Source: Oleiphilaceae bacterium (GTDB taxonomy: Bacteria > Pseudomonadota > Gammaproteobacteria > Pseudomonadales > Oleiphilaceae). From it: a stretch of 64,000 nt of DNA. Positions 46,623-54,912 of the stretch are shown here, in pieces. The first letter of the stretch is position 1; every line of letters begins with the position of its first letter. The notes under the pieces were generated by a model. That model was not told where the DNA came from, made no database searches, and saw only the letters and a list, made by a program, of their open reading frames with translations. Made by a program: the position numbers and the translations under genes. The stretch spans positions 62,001 through 126,000 of the forward strand of contig JAKVBL010000008.1 in assembly GCA_022447365.1 (NCBI GenBank), written 5' to 3'.

Positions 46623-48836
46623 ATGAATGTCTTTGTTTCTTGCCCTAGGGGTATGCAGTATCTTCTGGAAAAGGAGCTAAACACCTTAGGTTTGATGTCG
46701 TGCAAGCCGGTTTCTGCAGGTGTCGAGCTAAGCGCGGAGCTAGATCAGGTCTACACAATATTGCTTTGGTCTCGCATAGCGAACAGGGTGTTTGTTGAGC
46801 TGGCAAGCGGAAAAATCGATAAAGCAGAAGATGTATATAGTCACGCTGCGCGTATTCCGTGGCAATCTCATTTTGGGGTCGACAATACATTTTCTGTTAA
46901 CTTCTCAGGCACTAATAAGCACATAACAAATTCCGCCTTTGGCGCTCTTAAGGTCAAGGACGCTATTGTTGATTACTTTCGTGATGTTGTTGGAGAGCGG
47001 CCAAATGTCGATAAAGATAATCCTCAAATTAGGGTGGCTGCTAAGTTAAGTAAAGGTGTGCTCAGCATCAGCTTGGATTTGTCGGGGGAAAGTCTCCACA
47101 AGCGTGGATATCGAATAGACAAGGGCGCTGCGCCATTACGCGAGAATGTTGCGGCCGCATTACTGATGCAAGCAGGTTGGGGAGATGTCTGCTCAGATAA
47201 TGCTTCGTTTTTGGATCCTATGTGCGGTTCGGGAACATTCTGTATCGAGGCTGCTTTGATGGCGATGGATTGTGCCCCTGGATTATCTCGTGAAGAGTGG
47301 GGCTTTGATTATTGGGTCAAGCATGATTCACGTAAATGGGGGGCGTTGGTCGCGTCAGCCAATGAGCGCGCAACAACTGGTAGAGAAGCGTTTAATAATA
47401 AAATTATTGGATATGATGCAGATGCTCGTGTGATTTCGGTTGCATGGGAAAACATTAAAAGGGCTGGCTTGCATGAGTTTATTCATGTTGAGAAGAAGTC
47501 TGTTTCAGATTTAGAGTTGCCTCCCAATGTTGAGAAAGGTTTGTTGTTGACAAACCCTCCTTATGGGGAAAGGCTCGGAGAAGTCGAAACTCTAATGGCT
47601 TTATATCGCGATCTTGGTGATAAATTCGACGAGTATTTTCATGGCTGGAAAGCAGGTGTTTTTACAAGCAACGAGAAATTAGAAAAAGCCTTGGGTTGGC
47701 GTTATTTTAAGCGCTACAAGTTTGTTAATGGAGCCTTAGATGTTGCTCTACTATTGTTTGACCTTAATGCGGACAACCGTTTTAAGACGCCTTGGCTGAG
47801 TTCACAAGAATATCTTCAGAACCCTTCTTTGTGGCGTGTAGCAAATCAAGAGCGTGCTGCAATGCTCGCCAATCGCTTAAAGAAAAATCAAAAACAGTTT
47901 TCTAAGTGGGCTGCAAAAAACGATATTTCCTGTTACCGCCTCTATGATGCAGACATGCCAGAATTTGCCTTTGCAATCGACCGTTATGAAAGTGAGCAAG
48001 GTGAAGTCTATCTATACATTCAAGAATATGCGCCTCCGAAATCTGTCAATGAACGAGCATCCTTAGAGCGTCTGAGTGAGGGGCTTAAAACCATTGCGGA
48101 TACCTGCGAAGTATCAGTAAATCAAATATTTGTTAAGCAGCGAAGCGTGAAAAAAGGCGTGTCGCAGTACGAGAAGGAGCATGTCGAAGGAGAGGGTTTT
48201 GTAGTTCGTGAGAATGGTGCGCGTATCAAAGTGAATATCGGGCGCTATTTGGACACCGGTTTGTTCCTTGATCATCGCGCAATACGCCGATGGATAAAGG
48301 CAGAATCAAAGGGCAAGAAGGTTCTAAATTTATTTTCTTATACAAGTGTAGTGAGTTTGCATGCTGCGCTCGGTGGTGCATGTAGTGTACTCAGCGTAGA
48401 TATGTCCCAGACGTATTTAAGGTGGGCTGAGAAAAACTTTGCGCTTAATAAATTGAAAGGGGGAAATTACAAGTTTGAACGCGCCAACTGCATGGAATGG
48501 TTGGAGAATGCCGTTTCAGAAAATGAGAGTGGAAACGAAAATCAATACGATCTGATCTTTATTGACCCGCCAAGCTTTTCAAATTCTAAGCGAATGGAAG
48601 GTGTCTTCGATGTTCAGGCGGACCATAAGTTTTTGATTGAATCTGCAATGAGTCTGTTGAGCGAAGACGGAAAATTAGTGTTCTCGACTAATCTTCGTAA
48701 GTTTAAGCTTGATGTTTCGATTGAGAATGGTTTTGAGGTTGTAGATTTTACTAGAAAGTCATTAGATAAAGATTTCGAGCGTAACCAGAAAATCCACAAG
48801 TGTTGGCTGATTACGCACGAGTCGAGCCGTACGTGA
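46623..48836 (+). CDS. rlmKL: Bifunctional 23S rRNA methyltransferase RlmKL
   Basis: A 737-residue fusion of RlmL, which makes m2G2445, and RlmK, which makes m7G2069. An N-terminal THUMP domain (about residues 45-150) is followed by the first methyltransferase (LDPMCGSGTFCIEAALMA, LLTNPPYGERLG) and the second C-terminal methyltransferase (GLFLDHRAIRRW, KVLNLFSYTSVVSLHAALGG, FIDPPSFSNSKRM). The upstream TTG at 46605 is rejected in favour of the ATG at 46623, which gives the family start NVFVSCPRGMQYLLEKEL. Confidence 0.96.
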   Translation: MNVFVSCPRGMQYLLEKELNTLGLMSCKPVSAGVELSAELDQVYTILLWSRIANRVFVELASGKIDKAEDVYSHAARIPWQSHFGVDNTFSVNFSGTNKHITNSAFGALKVKDAIVDYFRDVVGERPNVDKDNPQIRVAAKLSKGVLSISLDLSGESLHKRGYRIDKGAAPLRENVAAALLMQAGWGDVCSDNASFLDPMCGSGTFCIEAALMAMDCAPGLSREEWGFDYWVKHDSRKWGALVASANERATTGREAFNNKIIGYDADARVISVAWENIKRAGLHEFIHVEKKSVSDLELPPNVEKGLLLTNPPYGERLGEVETLMALYRDLGDKFDEYFHGWKAGVFTSNEKLEKALGWRYFKRYKFVNGALDVALLLFDLNADNRFKTPWLSSQEYLQNPSLWRVANQERAAMLANRLKKNQKQFSKWAAKNDISCYRLYDADMPEFAFAIDRYESEQGEVYLYIQEYAPPKSVNERASLERLSEGLKTIADTCEVSVNQIFVKQRSVKKGVSQYEKEHVEGEGFVVRENGARIKVNIGRYLDTGLFLDHRAIRRWIKAESKGKKVLNLFSYTSVVSLHAALGGACSVLSVDMSQTYLRWAEKNFALNKLKGGNYKFERANCMEWLENAVSENESGNENQYDLIFIDPPSFSNSKRMEGVFDVQADHKFLIESAMSLLSEDGKLVFSTNLRKFKLDVSIENGFEVVDFTRKSLDKDFERNQKIHKCWLITHESSRT

Positions 48837-48846
48837 GGTTATGAGC

Positions 48847-49560
48847 TTAGAATTCGTATTTCAGCAACGAATTGAACTGATAGACTTTGATTCCTGACGT
48901 ATTGTCATTGAGTAGTCGACCGTACTCGAATGACCAATAAATGTCTTTATAGATGCCAAAATCAATTCCTACGAGCCATGAAGAGCTGAAATTGTCACCA
49001 AACAGTTCTTCCTCCATCTGCGTGGTACTTGGCAGATAGGTGTCAGTGCTTCCGAATGGAGGGACTTCTCCTAATTGAAACCGTTCTGTCTCGTAACGTG
49101 TGATATCCGCGTTATAAAAAGTCAGGCCGTATTTAGCATATGCTGTCGCGTAGTCAGTAACCGCATATGCTCCGCCAATATACCAGTTAAACCATTCGTT
49201 TATATTCACTTCTAAGGCGCCGGCACTTAAAGTGTCGGAGATGACGCCTTGGCCGTATCGTAATTCAGTAAAGAAGTTGTCAGTGATGTGGGTTCCATAG
49301 GTAAGAGATGCACCGTATGTTTGTGCTGTAAGTGGGAACTCAAATATAGAGCTAGCAGAATCATCACTGCCTGGAACCGGTTCAAGTACCAATAAAATAG
49401 ACTTGAATTGATTAAAATGTGTACCGATAGCAAGGTAGTCGCGGCCTTCGCGATCTAAAACTGGGTCGGTTGGTGCTGCTGGACCTCTTGCAAAGGTAGT
49501 AACAGATGTAAAAAGCGCAGTTAGCAGCGCAATAATACGTAATGTATTGGTAGTTGGCAT
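48847..49560 (-). CDS. Outer-membrane beta-barrel protein
   Basis: The 237-residue product has a signal peptide (through about FARG) and then alternating hydrophobic strands with aromatic girdles, ending LLKYEF with a terminal Phe typical of BAM substrates. Features such as GASLTYGTHITDNFFTELRYG and WYIGGAYAVTDYATAYAKYG fit an eight-stranded porin-like barrel (OMP_b-brl type). Its function is unknown. It is convergent with rlmKL. Confidence 0.82.
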   Translation of the reverse strand: MPTTNTLRIIALLTALFTSVTTFARGPAAPTDPVLDREGRDYLAIGTHFNQFKSILLVLEPVPGSDDSASSIFEFPLTAQTYGASLTYGTHITDNFFTELRYGQGVISDTLSAGALEVNINEWFNWYIGGAYAVTDYATAYAKYGLTFYNADITRYETERFQLGEVPPFGSTDTYLPSTTQMEEELFGDNFSSSWLVGIDFGIYKDIYWSFEYGRLLNDNTSGIKVYQFNSLLKYEF

Positions 49561-49642
49561 GGATGCTACTTTCTTTATTAGTTTAACTGCTTGATATTAC
49601 AGTAATGGCAACCGTGGCCTATTTGCATGGGTCACAAATGCG

Positions 49643-50158
49643 TTATTTATATTGCAGTTCGTGATAGCTAAACAGCATCGCTTTGACACGATCTTCCGAC
49701 AGTTCAATATTTAAGCTGTGTTGCTCAATGATCCATTGCCTCATTTGTTCAACCTGACCTGAGGCTCCCGTGTCCAGCGTAGACTGCCATTCCGACAATT
49801 CCATTGACGGATCGCTATTTATGGCTTCGTATAGCTCAGTGTAAGCTGCGTTATCGGTGTAATAATCGGCGCAAAAAATACTTCCTTCTTCACTGTCGTG
49901 CGCCAGCTCTTTTAGCGTTTCTGCTGGGGTCGCTCCCTGATCTATTAACAAATCTATGTCGATGCTTGGATTATCCAAAATATACTCTTCCCAATCTTCA
50001 TCGGGAGTAATAAGGGTCGTTTTAATTTGTCCGTCAGGTAGTGACCAAGAAGCTGAGATCGGGATTTGTCGCTCATATGTATCTATGGTATCGAAGGCAA
50101 TAAAAATGGGGTAATTATTCAAATTTTCTGAACTCCGTGCATAAGCTGCTAAGGTCAT
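49643..50158 (-). CDS. Hypothetical protein, possibly RNase-H-fold
   Basis: A 171-residue soluble protein. The N-terminal run YPIFIAFDTIDTYERQIPIS with WSLPDGQIKTTLI, and the mid-protein GSIFCADYYTDNAAYTELYEAI, suggest a 3'-5' exonuclease-like RNase H fold with acidic residues in about the right places. This is inferred from pattern only, and the motif is far from typical. No SD precedes the ATG. It is divergent from the response regulator gene, with 66 bp between starts. Confidence 0.55.
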   Translation of the reverse strand: MTLAAYARSSENLNNYPIFIAFDTIDTYERQIPISASWSLPDGQIKTTLITPDEDWEEYILDNPSIDIDLLIDQGATPAETLKELAHDSEEGSIFCADYYTDNAAYTELYEAINSDPSMELSEWQSTLDTGASGQVEQMRQWIIEQHSLNIELSEDRVKAMLFSYHELQYK

Positions 50159-50224
50159 GATTATAAGTTTTAATTTATAAAAATCCGTCTAAACTGATTA
50201 AAAAAGAAACTGAAATTTCCCATT

Positions 50225-51859
50225 ATGACCGTGTCTCGACAAGTACAACTTGCAAAATATTATCGTAACCTCAGATTTTTAATCATTGATGATTTTGAAA
50301 ACTTTAGGCTTTCAATTAAACAAATGGTTAGAGCCTTTGGCGTTGAACAAATTGATGTTGCTATAAACGGCGAGGATGCGATCTCTCGATGCGAGAAAGA
50401 AGAATTTGACATCATAATTTGTGATTACAATTTAGGTGATGGCAAGAATGGTCAGCAGGTTCTGGAAGAGCTGAGATATAACAAGCTGCTTAAACATACT
50501 GGCATTTTTGTGATGGTGACGGCAGAGACTTCAAAAGACATGGTCATGGGCGCTTTGGAATATCTTCCGGATGGGTATATTACAAAGCCGCTTACCAAGT
50601 CTGTTCTTCAGGAGAGAATGGATCGTCTTATTGAGCAGAGCGAAGTGCTCAAGCCGATCAATGCAGCGATTGATGAGGGCGACTCTAAGAAAGCCATTGC
50701 TTTATTGGGACAAGAGATAAAGCGTGAAACTCGTTATATTTTGTGGTGTCTTCGAACGCTCGCAAACTTGTATTATCACGAAGGTGAGATGGAAAAGGCG
50801 CGCAAGATCTACAATGACGTTTTGACGAAGCGTGACATCGGCTGGGCGCGGCTTGGATTGGGGCGAGTTAAAGCAGCTGTCGGCGAGGTAGAAGGAGCGG
50901 TCGATGACTTTACGCAAGTTTTAGATGTCAATCCGAATGTCATCGAAGCATATGATGAATTAGCGGATGCGTATTTGTCCATGAATCAACCGCGCGATGC
51001 ACAGCGTACTTTAGAAGACGCCGTGGGAATATCGCCGCACGCGTACAATCGTCAACAAAAACTAGCCGAAGTTTGCACTGATAATCGTGATATTGAAGGG
51101 GCCGCAGGTGCTTATAAAGCCTCAATGAAACTTGGCTTTCACTCAGTTCATGATAAGCCAGAGAACTACTTGAATCTTGGTCGTTGCTTGTCTGATATGG
51201 CAGACGGCGACACAAGTGAACTCGGTAAGAAACGCGCAAAGGAAGCTGTTCAGGTGATGGGGCGAGTCGCTAAGAAATTTAAGGATGATCCGACCGTTCG
51301 AATGAATGCTGCGTTGATAGAGGCACGGACTTATCAAGGTCAAGGGGATCACCGAAAGTCTGATGAGATTTTTGCAAAAGCAAAAAAACTAATCTCTGAC
51401 CAAGAGCTTGATTCAGCGACTCAGCTAGAGTACGCAAGAACACTCTACAGCATGGGTGAGACTGAAGAGGCAGAAGGGTTGTTGTCTAGTTTAGCCGCTG
51501 CGGAGCAAGACAATGCTTCTATGATCAAGTCTATTAACGAGTTGATAGATGAGCCTGTTGGTCTTCAAGCTAAAGTGCGAGCAAGAAAACTCAATAAAAC
51601 GGGGATTAAATCTTTTGAATCAGGTGATTTGGAAGCTGCGATTGAATCATTCAATGATGCTTTGGAATGCACGCCTAAGCATCCTGCGCTAAATCTTAAT
51701 ATTGTCCAAGTAACACTCAAGATGATCGAAACTCAAGGAGCGCTTGGTCAGTTGGTTAGTCGCTGTACGCAGTGCCTCGAAAACGTCGCCCATATCCCTG
51801 AACAGCATTCACAATACAAGCGTTATCAATTCCTGCAAAAGAAAGTCGCCGCGCTTTAA
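50225..51859 (+). CDS. Response regulator with TPR domain
   Basis: The 544-residue protein has an N-terminal receiver domain (residues about 16-135) with the acidic pair Asp22/Asp23, phosphorylation site Asp67 in IIICDYNLGDG, Thr99 and Lys121 in ITKPL. From about residue 150 to the end are tetratricopeptide repeats (RTLANLYYHEGEMEKARKIY, ARLGLGRVKAAVGEVEGAV, AYDELADAYLSMNQPRDAQ and later copies). It lacks a DNA-binding or enzymatic output domain, so it probably acts by protein binding. No sensor kinase is nearby. Confidence 0.92.
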   Translation: MTVSRQVQLAKYYRNLRFLIIDDFENFRLSIKQMVRAFGVEQIDVAINGEDAISRCEKEEFDIIICDYNLGDGKNGQQVLEELRYNKLLKHTGIFVMVTAETSKDMVMGALEYLPDGYITKPLTKSVLQERMDRLIEQSEVLKPINAAIDEGDSKKAIALLGQEIKRETRYILWCLRTLANLYYHEGEMEKARKIYNDVLTKRDIGWARLGLGRVKAAVGEVEGAVDDFTQVLDVNPNVIEAYDELADAYLSMNQPRDAQRTLEDAVGISPHAYNRQQKLAEVCTDNRDIEGAAGAYKASMKLGFHSVHDKPENYLNLGRCLSDMADGDTSELGKKRAKEAVQVMGRVAKKFKDDPTVRMNAALIEARTYQGQGDHRKSDEIFAKAKKLISDQELDSATQLEYARTLYSMGETEEAEGLLSSLAAAEQDNASMIKSINELIDEPVGLQAKVRARKLNKTGIKSFESGDLEAAIESFNDALECTPKHPALNLNIVQVTLKMIETQGALGQLVSRCTQCLENVAHIPEQHSQYKRYQFLQKKVAAL

Positions 51860-51993
51860 AGTGTTGGTAAATGATTTCGCTTCTTGAACTAGAGCGCTAG
51901 ACGTTATCTTTATTGATCGTTGTCATGAACAGGTAGACCTACAATAGCTGGCTTAGGGTTCGCTGTGTGCATAACTGCCAGAAATTTTGTTGG
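51860..51993. other. Intergenic spacer with a degenerate repeat remnant
   Basis: The gap after the response regulator holds no supported gene. AGCTGGCTTAGGGTTCGCTG and GTGCATAACTGCCAG (about 51945-51982) faintly resemble the repeat body of locus 1, possibly an eroded fourth unit. Confidence 0.4.
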
Positions 51994-52118
51994 TGGCTCC
52001 CCGAGTTGGGCTTGAGCTAGGTAAAGCCGCGAGGGTTTACCACGGATTTGTTGTATACATTTCTTTCGGGCATTAAAAAGGCGTCTTACGTTCGTAAAAC
52101 ACCTTTTAGAAATTGTGT
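51994..52118 (-). repeat. tRNA-Asn tail repeat, locus 2, unit 3
   Basis: Contains the tRNA 3' 22-mer at 51994-52015 (one base change, T for C), the stem GGTAAA/TTTACC, the anticodon-stem remnant and a terminator. Period to the next unit is 125 bp. Confidence 0.88.
52075..52107 (-). terminator. Terminator of repeat unit 3, locus 2
   Basis: AAAAGG (52076-52081) pairs with CCTTTT (52102-52107) and TTAC with GTAA inside, with mismatches between. A short T run follows on the minus strand. Confidence 0.65.
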
Positions 52119-52244
52119 TGGCTCGCCGAGCTGGGCTTGAGCTAGGTAAAGCCGACAGGGTTTACCACGGATTTGTTGTGTACATATCTTTCATGCATAA
52201 AAAAAGGCGTCTTACTTTTGTAAAACGCCTTTTAGAAGTCTTTT
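52119..52244 (-). repeat. tRNA-Asn tail repeat, locus 2, unit 2
   Basis: The tRNA 3' 22-mer copy is at 52119-52140 with one change. The body and terminator match unit 1 at an offset of 126 bp. Confidence 0.9.
52199..52233 (-). terminator. Terminator of repeat unit 2, locus 2
   Basis: AAAAGGCGT (52202-52210) pairs perfectly with ACGCCTTTT (52225-52233) and TTAC with GTAA, closing on a TTTT loop. The minus strand ends in seven T residues. It is the best of the five terminators. Confidence 0.85.
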
Positions 52245-52370
52245 TGGCTCCCCGAGCTGGCCTTGAGCTAGGTAAAGCCGACAGGGTTTACCACGGATTC
52301 GTTGGATACATATCTTTCGGGTATAAAAAAAGGCGTTTCACTTTCGTAAAACACCTTTTAGAAATCTTGT
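52245..52370 (-). repeat. tRNA-Asn tail repeat, locus 2, unit 1
   Basis: The tRNA 3' 22-mer copy is at 52245-52266 with one change. This unit abuts the tRNA at 52371. It shares about 65 bp with locus 1 units, while its terminator section is different. Confidence 0.9.
52325..52359 (-). terminator. tRNA-Asn terminator, locus 2
   Basis: AAAAGG (52328-52333) pairs with CCTTTT (52354-52359) and GTTT with AAAC, separated by one mismatch. The minus strand product ends in seven T residues. Confidence 0.75.
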
Positions 52371-52446
52371 TGGCTCCCCGAGCTGGGCTTGAACCAGCGA
52401 CCCACGGATTAACAGTCCGTTGCTCTACCAACTGAGCTATCGGGGA
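52371..52446 (-). tRNA. tRNA-Asn (anticodon GTT), second copy
   Basis: The 76 nt are identical to 41106-41181, including encoded CCA and the anticodon loop CTGTTAA. It lies between the response regulator and the alpha/beta hydrolase, with its own promoter and tail repeats. Confidence 0.97.
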
Positions 52447-52463
52447 ATTAAACAACGGCGCGA

Positions 52464-52492
52464 ATAATACTGGCGGATTCTGAGGTCGTCAA
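52464..52492 (-). promoter_or_regulatory. tRNA-Asn promoter, locus 2
   Basis: On the minus strand TTGACG (52492-52487) is 17 nt from TATTAT (52469-52464), followed by TCGCGCC. It is a near-consensus sigma-70 promoter with a stringent-type discriminator. Confidence 0.85.
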
Positions 52493-52580
52493 CAAAAAAT
52501 ATCCACTTTCTAGAAATATTTGTACGAGTTATCATAAATAATCTTAAATTGTATATAAATCAATCAGATGTGAATCTTTT

Positions 52581-53540
52581 ATGCCTCTTTTAGAAGATGA
52601 TTATAGGCCTACTTCCCTCTATTTAAATGCTCACGTTCATACGATCGCTTGTTCTTTTAGAAGGGTGCAAAACATCCGGTTTAAAAGAGTCGAATCATCC
52701 ATTAGTACGCCAGATGGTGATAAGTTTTGGTTTGATAGATATTCGCAAGGTAGCAATCGAGTGCTGATTGTAAGTCATGGACTCGAGGGTCATAGTCGCA
52801 GACCATACGTGTTGGGCATGGTGTCTCGTGCGATTGATGAAGGGTGGGACGTAGTTGCCTGGAACTATCGAGGTTGTGGCGGCAGGGCCAATAACAAACT
52901 GCAAAGTTACCATAGCGGATCGATAGATGATTTATCACTGCTCATCGATCATGTTGATAGTATGGGCTATCAGAATATTGCGCTATGCGGGTTCAGCATT
53001 GGTGGGAACAAAACGCTTTTGTATTTAGGACGGGATCGCAATCAAGTAAACAACAAGATTTCCGCGGCTGTTACTTTTTCTGTTCCCTGTGATCTGGTCT
53101 CGAGCTCAGAGGTATTGGCAAAACCGATCAATCGAATCTATATGAAAAACTTTCTGGCCTCTCTACACGAGAAGTTGAAACTAAAGGCTGAGATGTTTCC
53201 GGGTCAGGTCTCGCTTGATGGATTCAAAAAAATCAAGACATTTGCTGATTTCGATGGACGATATACAGCTCCGATGAATGGTTTTACTAGCGCACTAGAT
53301 TACTGGGTACAAAGCAGTTGTCTTCCCCATATCCCCAATATAAATATTCCAACGCTTCTAGTCAGTTCTTTGGATGATCCATTTCTTAGTGAGAGGTGCT
53401 TTCCTTTTGAAGAGGCTAAGCAAAATAGTAGCTTCTTCTTTCGACCTTTAAAAAAAGGTGGCCACGTTGGTTTTGGCGCAAAGGGATCTACTTATTACTC
53501 TGAGACAGAGGGTTTAAGATTCTTAAGAGAATACATTTAA
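52581..53540 (+). CDS. YheT-family alpha/beta hydrolase
   Basis: A 319-residue hydrolase of the YheT/ABHD1-3 family. It has the family N terminus YRPTSLYLNAHVHTI, VSHGLEGHSRRPYV, WNYRGCGG, the nucleophile Ser in ALCGFSIGGNKTLLYLG, an acidic residue in SSLDDPFLSERCF and the catalytic His in GGHVGF. Bacterial members are esterases of unclear substrate. The stop overlaps that of convergent tesA by 4 nt. Confidence 0.9.
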   Translation: MPLLEDDYRPTSLYLNAHVHTIACSFRRVQNIRFKRVESSISTPDGDKFWFDRYSQGSNRVLIVSHGLEGHSRRPYVLGMVSRAIDEGWDVVAWNYRGCGGRANNKLQSYHSGSIDDLSLLIDHVDSMGYQNIALCGFSIGGNKTLLYLGRDRNQVNNKISAAVTFSVPCDLVSSSEVLAKPINRIYMKNFLASLHEKLKLKAEMFPGQVSLDGFKKIKTFADFDGRYTAPMNGFTSALDYWVQSSCLPHIPNINIPTLLVSSLDDPFLSERCFPFEEAKQNSSFFFRPLKKGGHVGFGAKGSTYYSETEGLRFLREYI

Positions 53541-54178
53541 TCTGCGCGCAGCTCATCTAAAGCTTTCGTGATAGCAGGCAATACATTATTCAAAATAATT
53601 TGTTGTCCATCAGCATTTGGATGAAGCCGGTCTGATTGCATTAGCTCAGATTTCAATGCGACACCGTCAAGCATAAATGGAACAAACTCTAACTCATTTT
53701 GCTCGGCTATATTTAAGAAGTTTTGATAAAACCCTTCGGTGTAACGCTTTCCATAATTCGGTGGGATATGTATGCCCAGAAGAACCACTTTTGCGTTTGC
53801 TTGCTTTGATAGGTCAACTAGGGCTTGCAAGTTGTTTTTAATGCCAGGCAATGGAAACCCTCTTAAACCATCATTTGCTCCAAGCTCTATTACAACGACG
53901 TCTGGCTGAACGCGCTCTAGATGTCCTGGTAGGCTTTGAAGTCCCCCTACAGTCGTTTCACCGCTGATGCTGGCGTTTGTGATGATTGCTTTGTCGTCGA
54001 TTTCTTTTTGCGCCAGTGCTACCCAACCTTGTTCGTAAGGTATTCCATACGCTGCACTGAGGCTGTCTCCGAGTATGAGTATACGGCTTTTTAATGTGGT
54101 CGAAGCTATCGTTGACTGCGTATAAAGCGTTAAGCTTATTAGTAATAAAAACAGTCGCTTGAATTTCGTTTGAGTCAT
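53537..54178 (-). CDS. tesA: Periplasmic GDSL esterase / thioesterase I
   Basis: The 213-residue product has a signal peptide (through about TIAST) and the SGNH hydrolase blocks: ILILGDSLSAAYGI (catalytic Ser), NASISGETTVGG, VVIELGANDGLRG and the C-terminal Asp-His in SDRLHPNADGQ. TesA hydrolyses acyl-CoA, lysophospholipid and esters in the periplasm. It is divergent from the ybbA-like gene, the arrangement conserved in gammaproteobacteria. Confidence 0.94.
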   Translation of the reverse strand: MTQTKFKRLFLLLISLTLYTQSTIASTTLKSRILILGDSLSAAYGIPYEQGWVALAQKEIDDKAIITNASISGETTVGGLQSLPGHLERVQPDVVVIELGANDGLRGFPLPGIKNNLQALVDLSKQANAKVVLLGIHIPPNYGKRYTEGFYQNFLNIAEQNELEFVPFMLDGVALKSELMQSDRLHPNADGQQIILNNVLPAITKALDELRAD

Positions 54179-54209
54179 TAGTGCATCTTATTTTTGAGGT
54201 TTGTAAACA

Positions 54210-54911
54210 GTGTTGACTAACACAGTAGACGCGTCTTCGTTATTGGTAGATTCAGTCAGTAAACGAGTAGAACTAGAAACAGGTTCACTGCAGGTTCTTA
54301 GTGATATATCTTTCAGTGTACCTGCAGGGGGCAGTTGTGCGCTAGTTGGTCGTTCCGGTTCTGGTAAAACAACGCTTTTAGGCATTCTCGCAGGTTTAGA
54401 TAACGCGAGTAGTGGTAGCGTGAAAATTGATGAAATAAATATTTCATCTCTATCTGAAGACGAATGCGCAAAACTAAGAAAAGAGCGCGTTGGTTTCGTT
54501 TTTCAATCTTTCCATCTACTAGATCATCTTACGGCGCTTCAAAATGTAACCCTGCCTCTTAACTTAGCGGGCGAACAAAACGCAGAGTCAAAAGCACAAT
54601 CATTTCTTGAGCGGGTTGGTTTAGCGGAACGAGCCAATCACCTTCCTAAGCAATTGTCTGGTGGTGAGCAGCAGCGCGTAGCGATTGCACGCGCTTTCGC
54701 TTGTGAGCCTTCGATTTTATTTGCCGATGAACCAACTGGCAATCTTGATTCCAATACAGGCCATTCTGTTGCCAATCTGCTTTTTGAGCTCAATGAGGAG
54801 CAAGGAGTAACGCTTATTTTAGTTACTCACGATGACGAGCTGGCAAACCGATGCACTCAAAAACTCACGATCGATCAGGGCGCATTAGTAACGCATAACG
54901 AGGAGGTCTGA
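54210..54911 (+). CDS. ybbA: ABC transporter ATP-binding protein (YbbA-like)
   Basis: A 233-residue ATPase of the LolD/MacB class. It has Walker A GRSGSGKTTLLG, Q-loop VFQSFHLL, signature LSGGEQQRVAIARA, Walker B ILFADEPTGNLD and the switch His LVTHDD. It starts with GTG at 54210 (TTG at 54213 also possible), with GAGG 10 nt before. It pairs with the permease gene 1 bp downstream. Confidence 0.93.
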   Translation: MLTNTVDASSLLVDSVSKRVELETGSLQVLSDISFSVPAGGSCALVGRSGSGKTTLLGILAGLDNASSGSVKIDEINISSLSEDECAKLRKERVGFVFQSFHLLDHLTALQNVTLPLNLAGEQNAESKAQSFLERVGLAERANHLPKQLSGGEQQRVAIARAFACEPSILFADEPTGNLDSNTGHSVANLLFELNEEQGVTLILVTHDDELANRCTQKLTIDQGALVTHNEEV

Positions 54912-54912
54912 G

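Noticed and set aside
51994..52370. CRISPR-like array
   Set aside because: Units are about 126 bp, contiguous, without unique spacers, and contain tRNA tail and terminators; no cas genes are present.
52115..52435. 106-codon plus-strand ORF with repeated RAGLELGKADRVYHGF-like peptide
   Set aside because: It is a translation of the antisense of the tRNA tail repeats and the tRNA itself (ending GLEPATHGLTVRCSTN, a familiar spurious product of tRNA antisense). No ribosome-binding site supports it.
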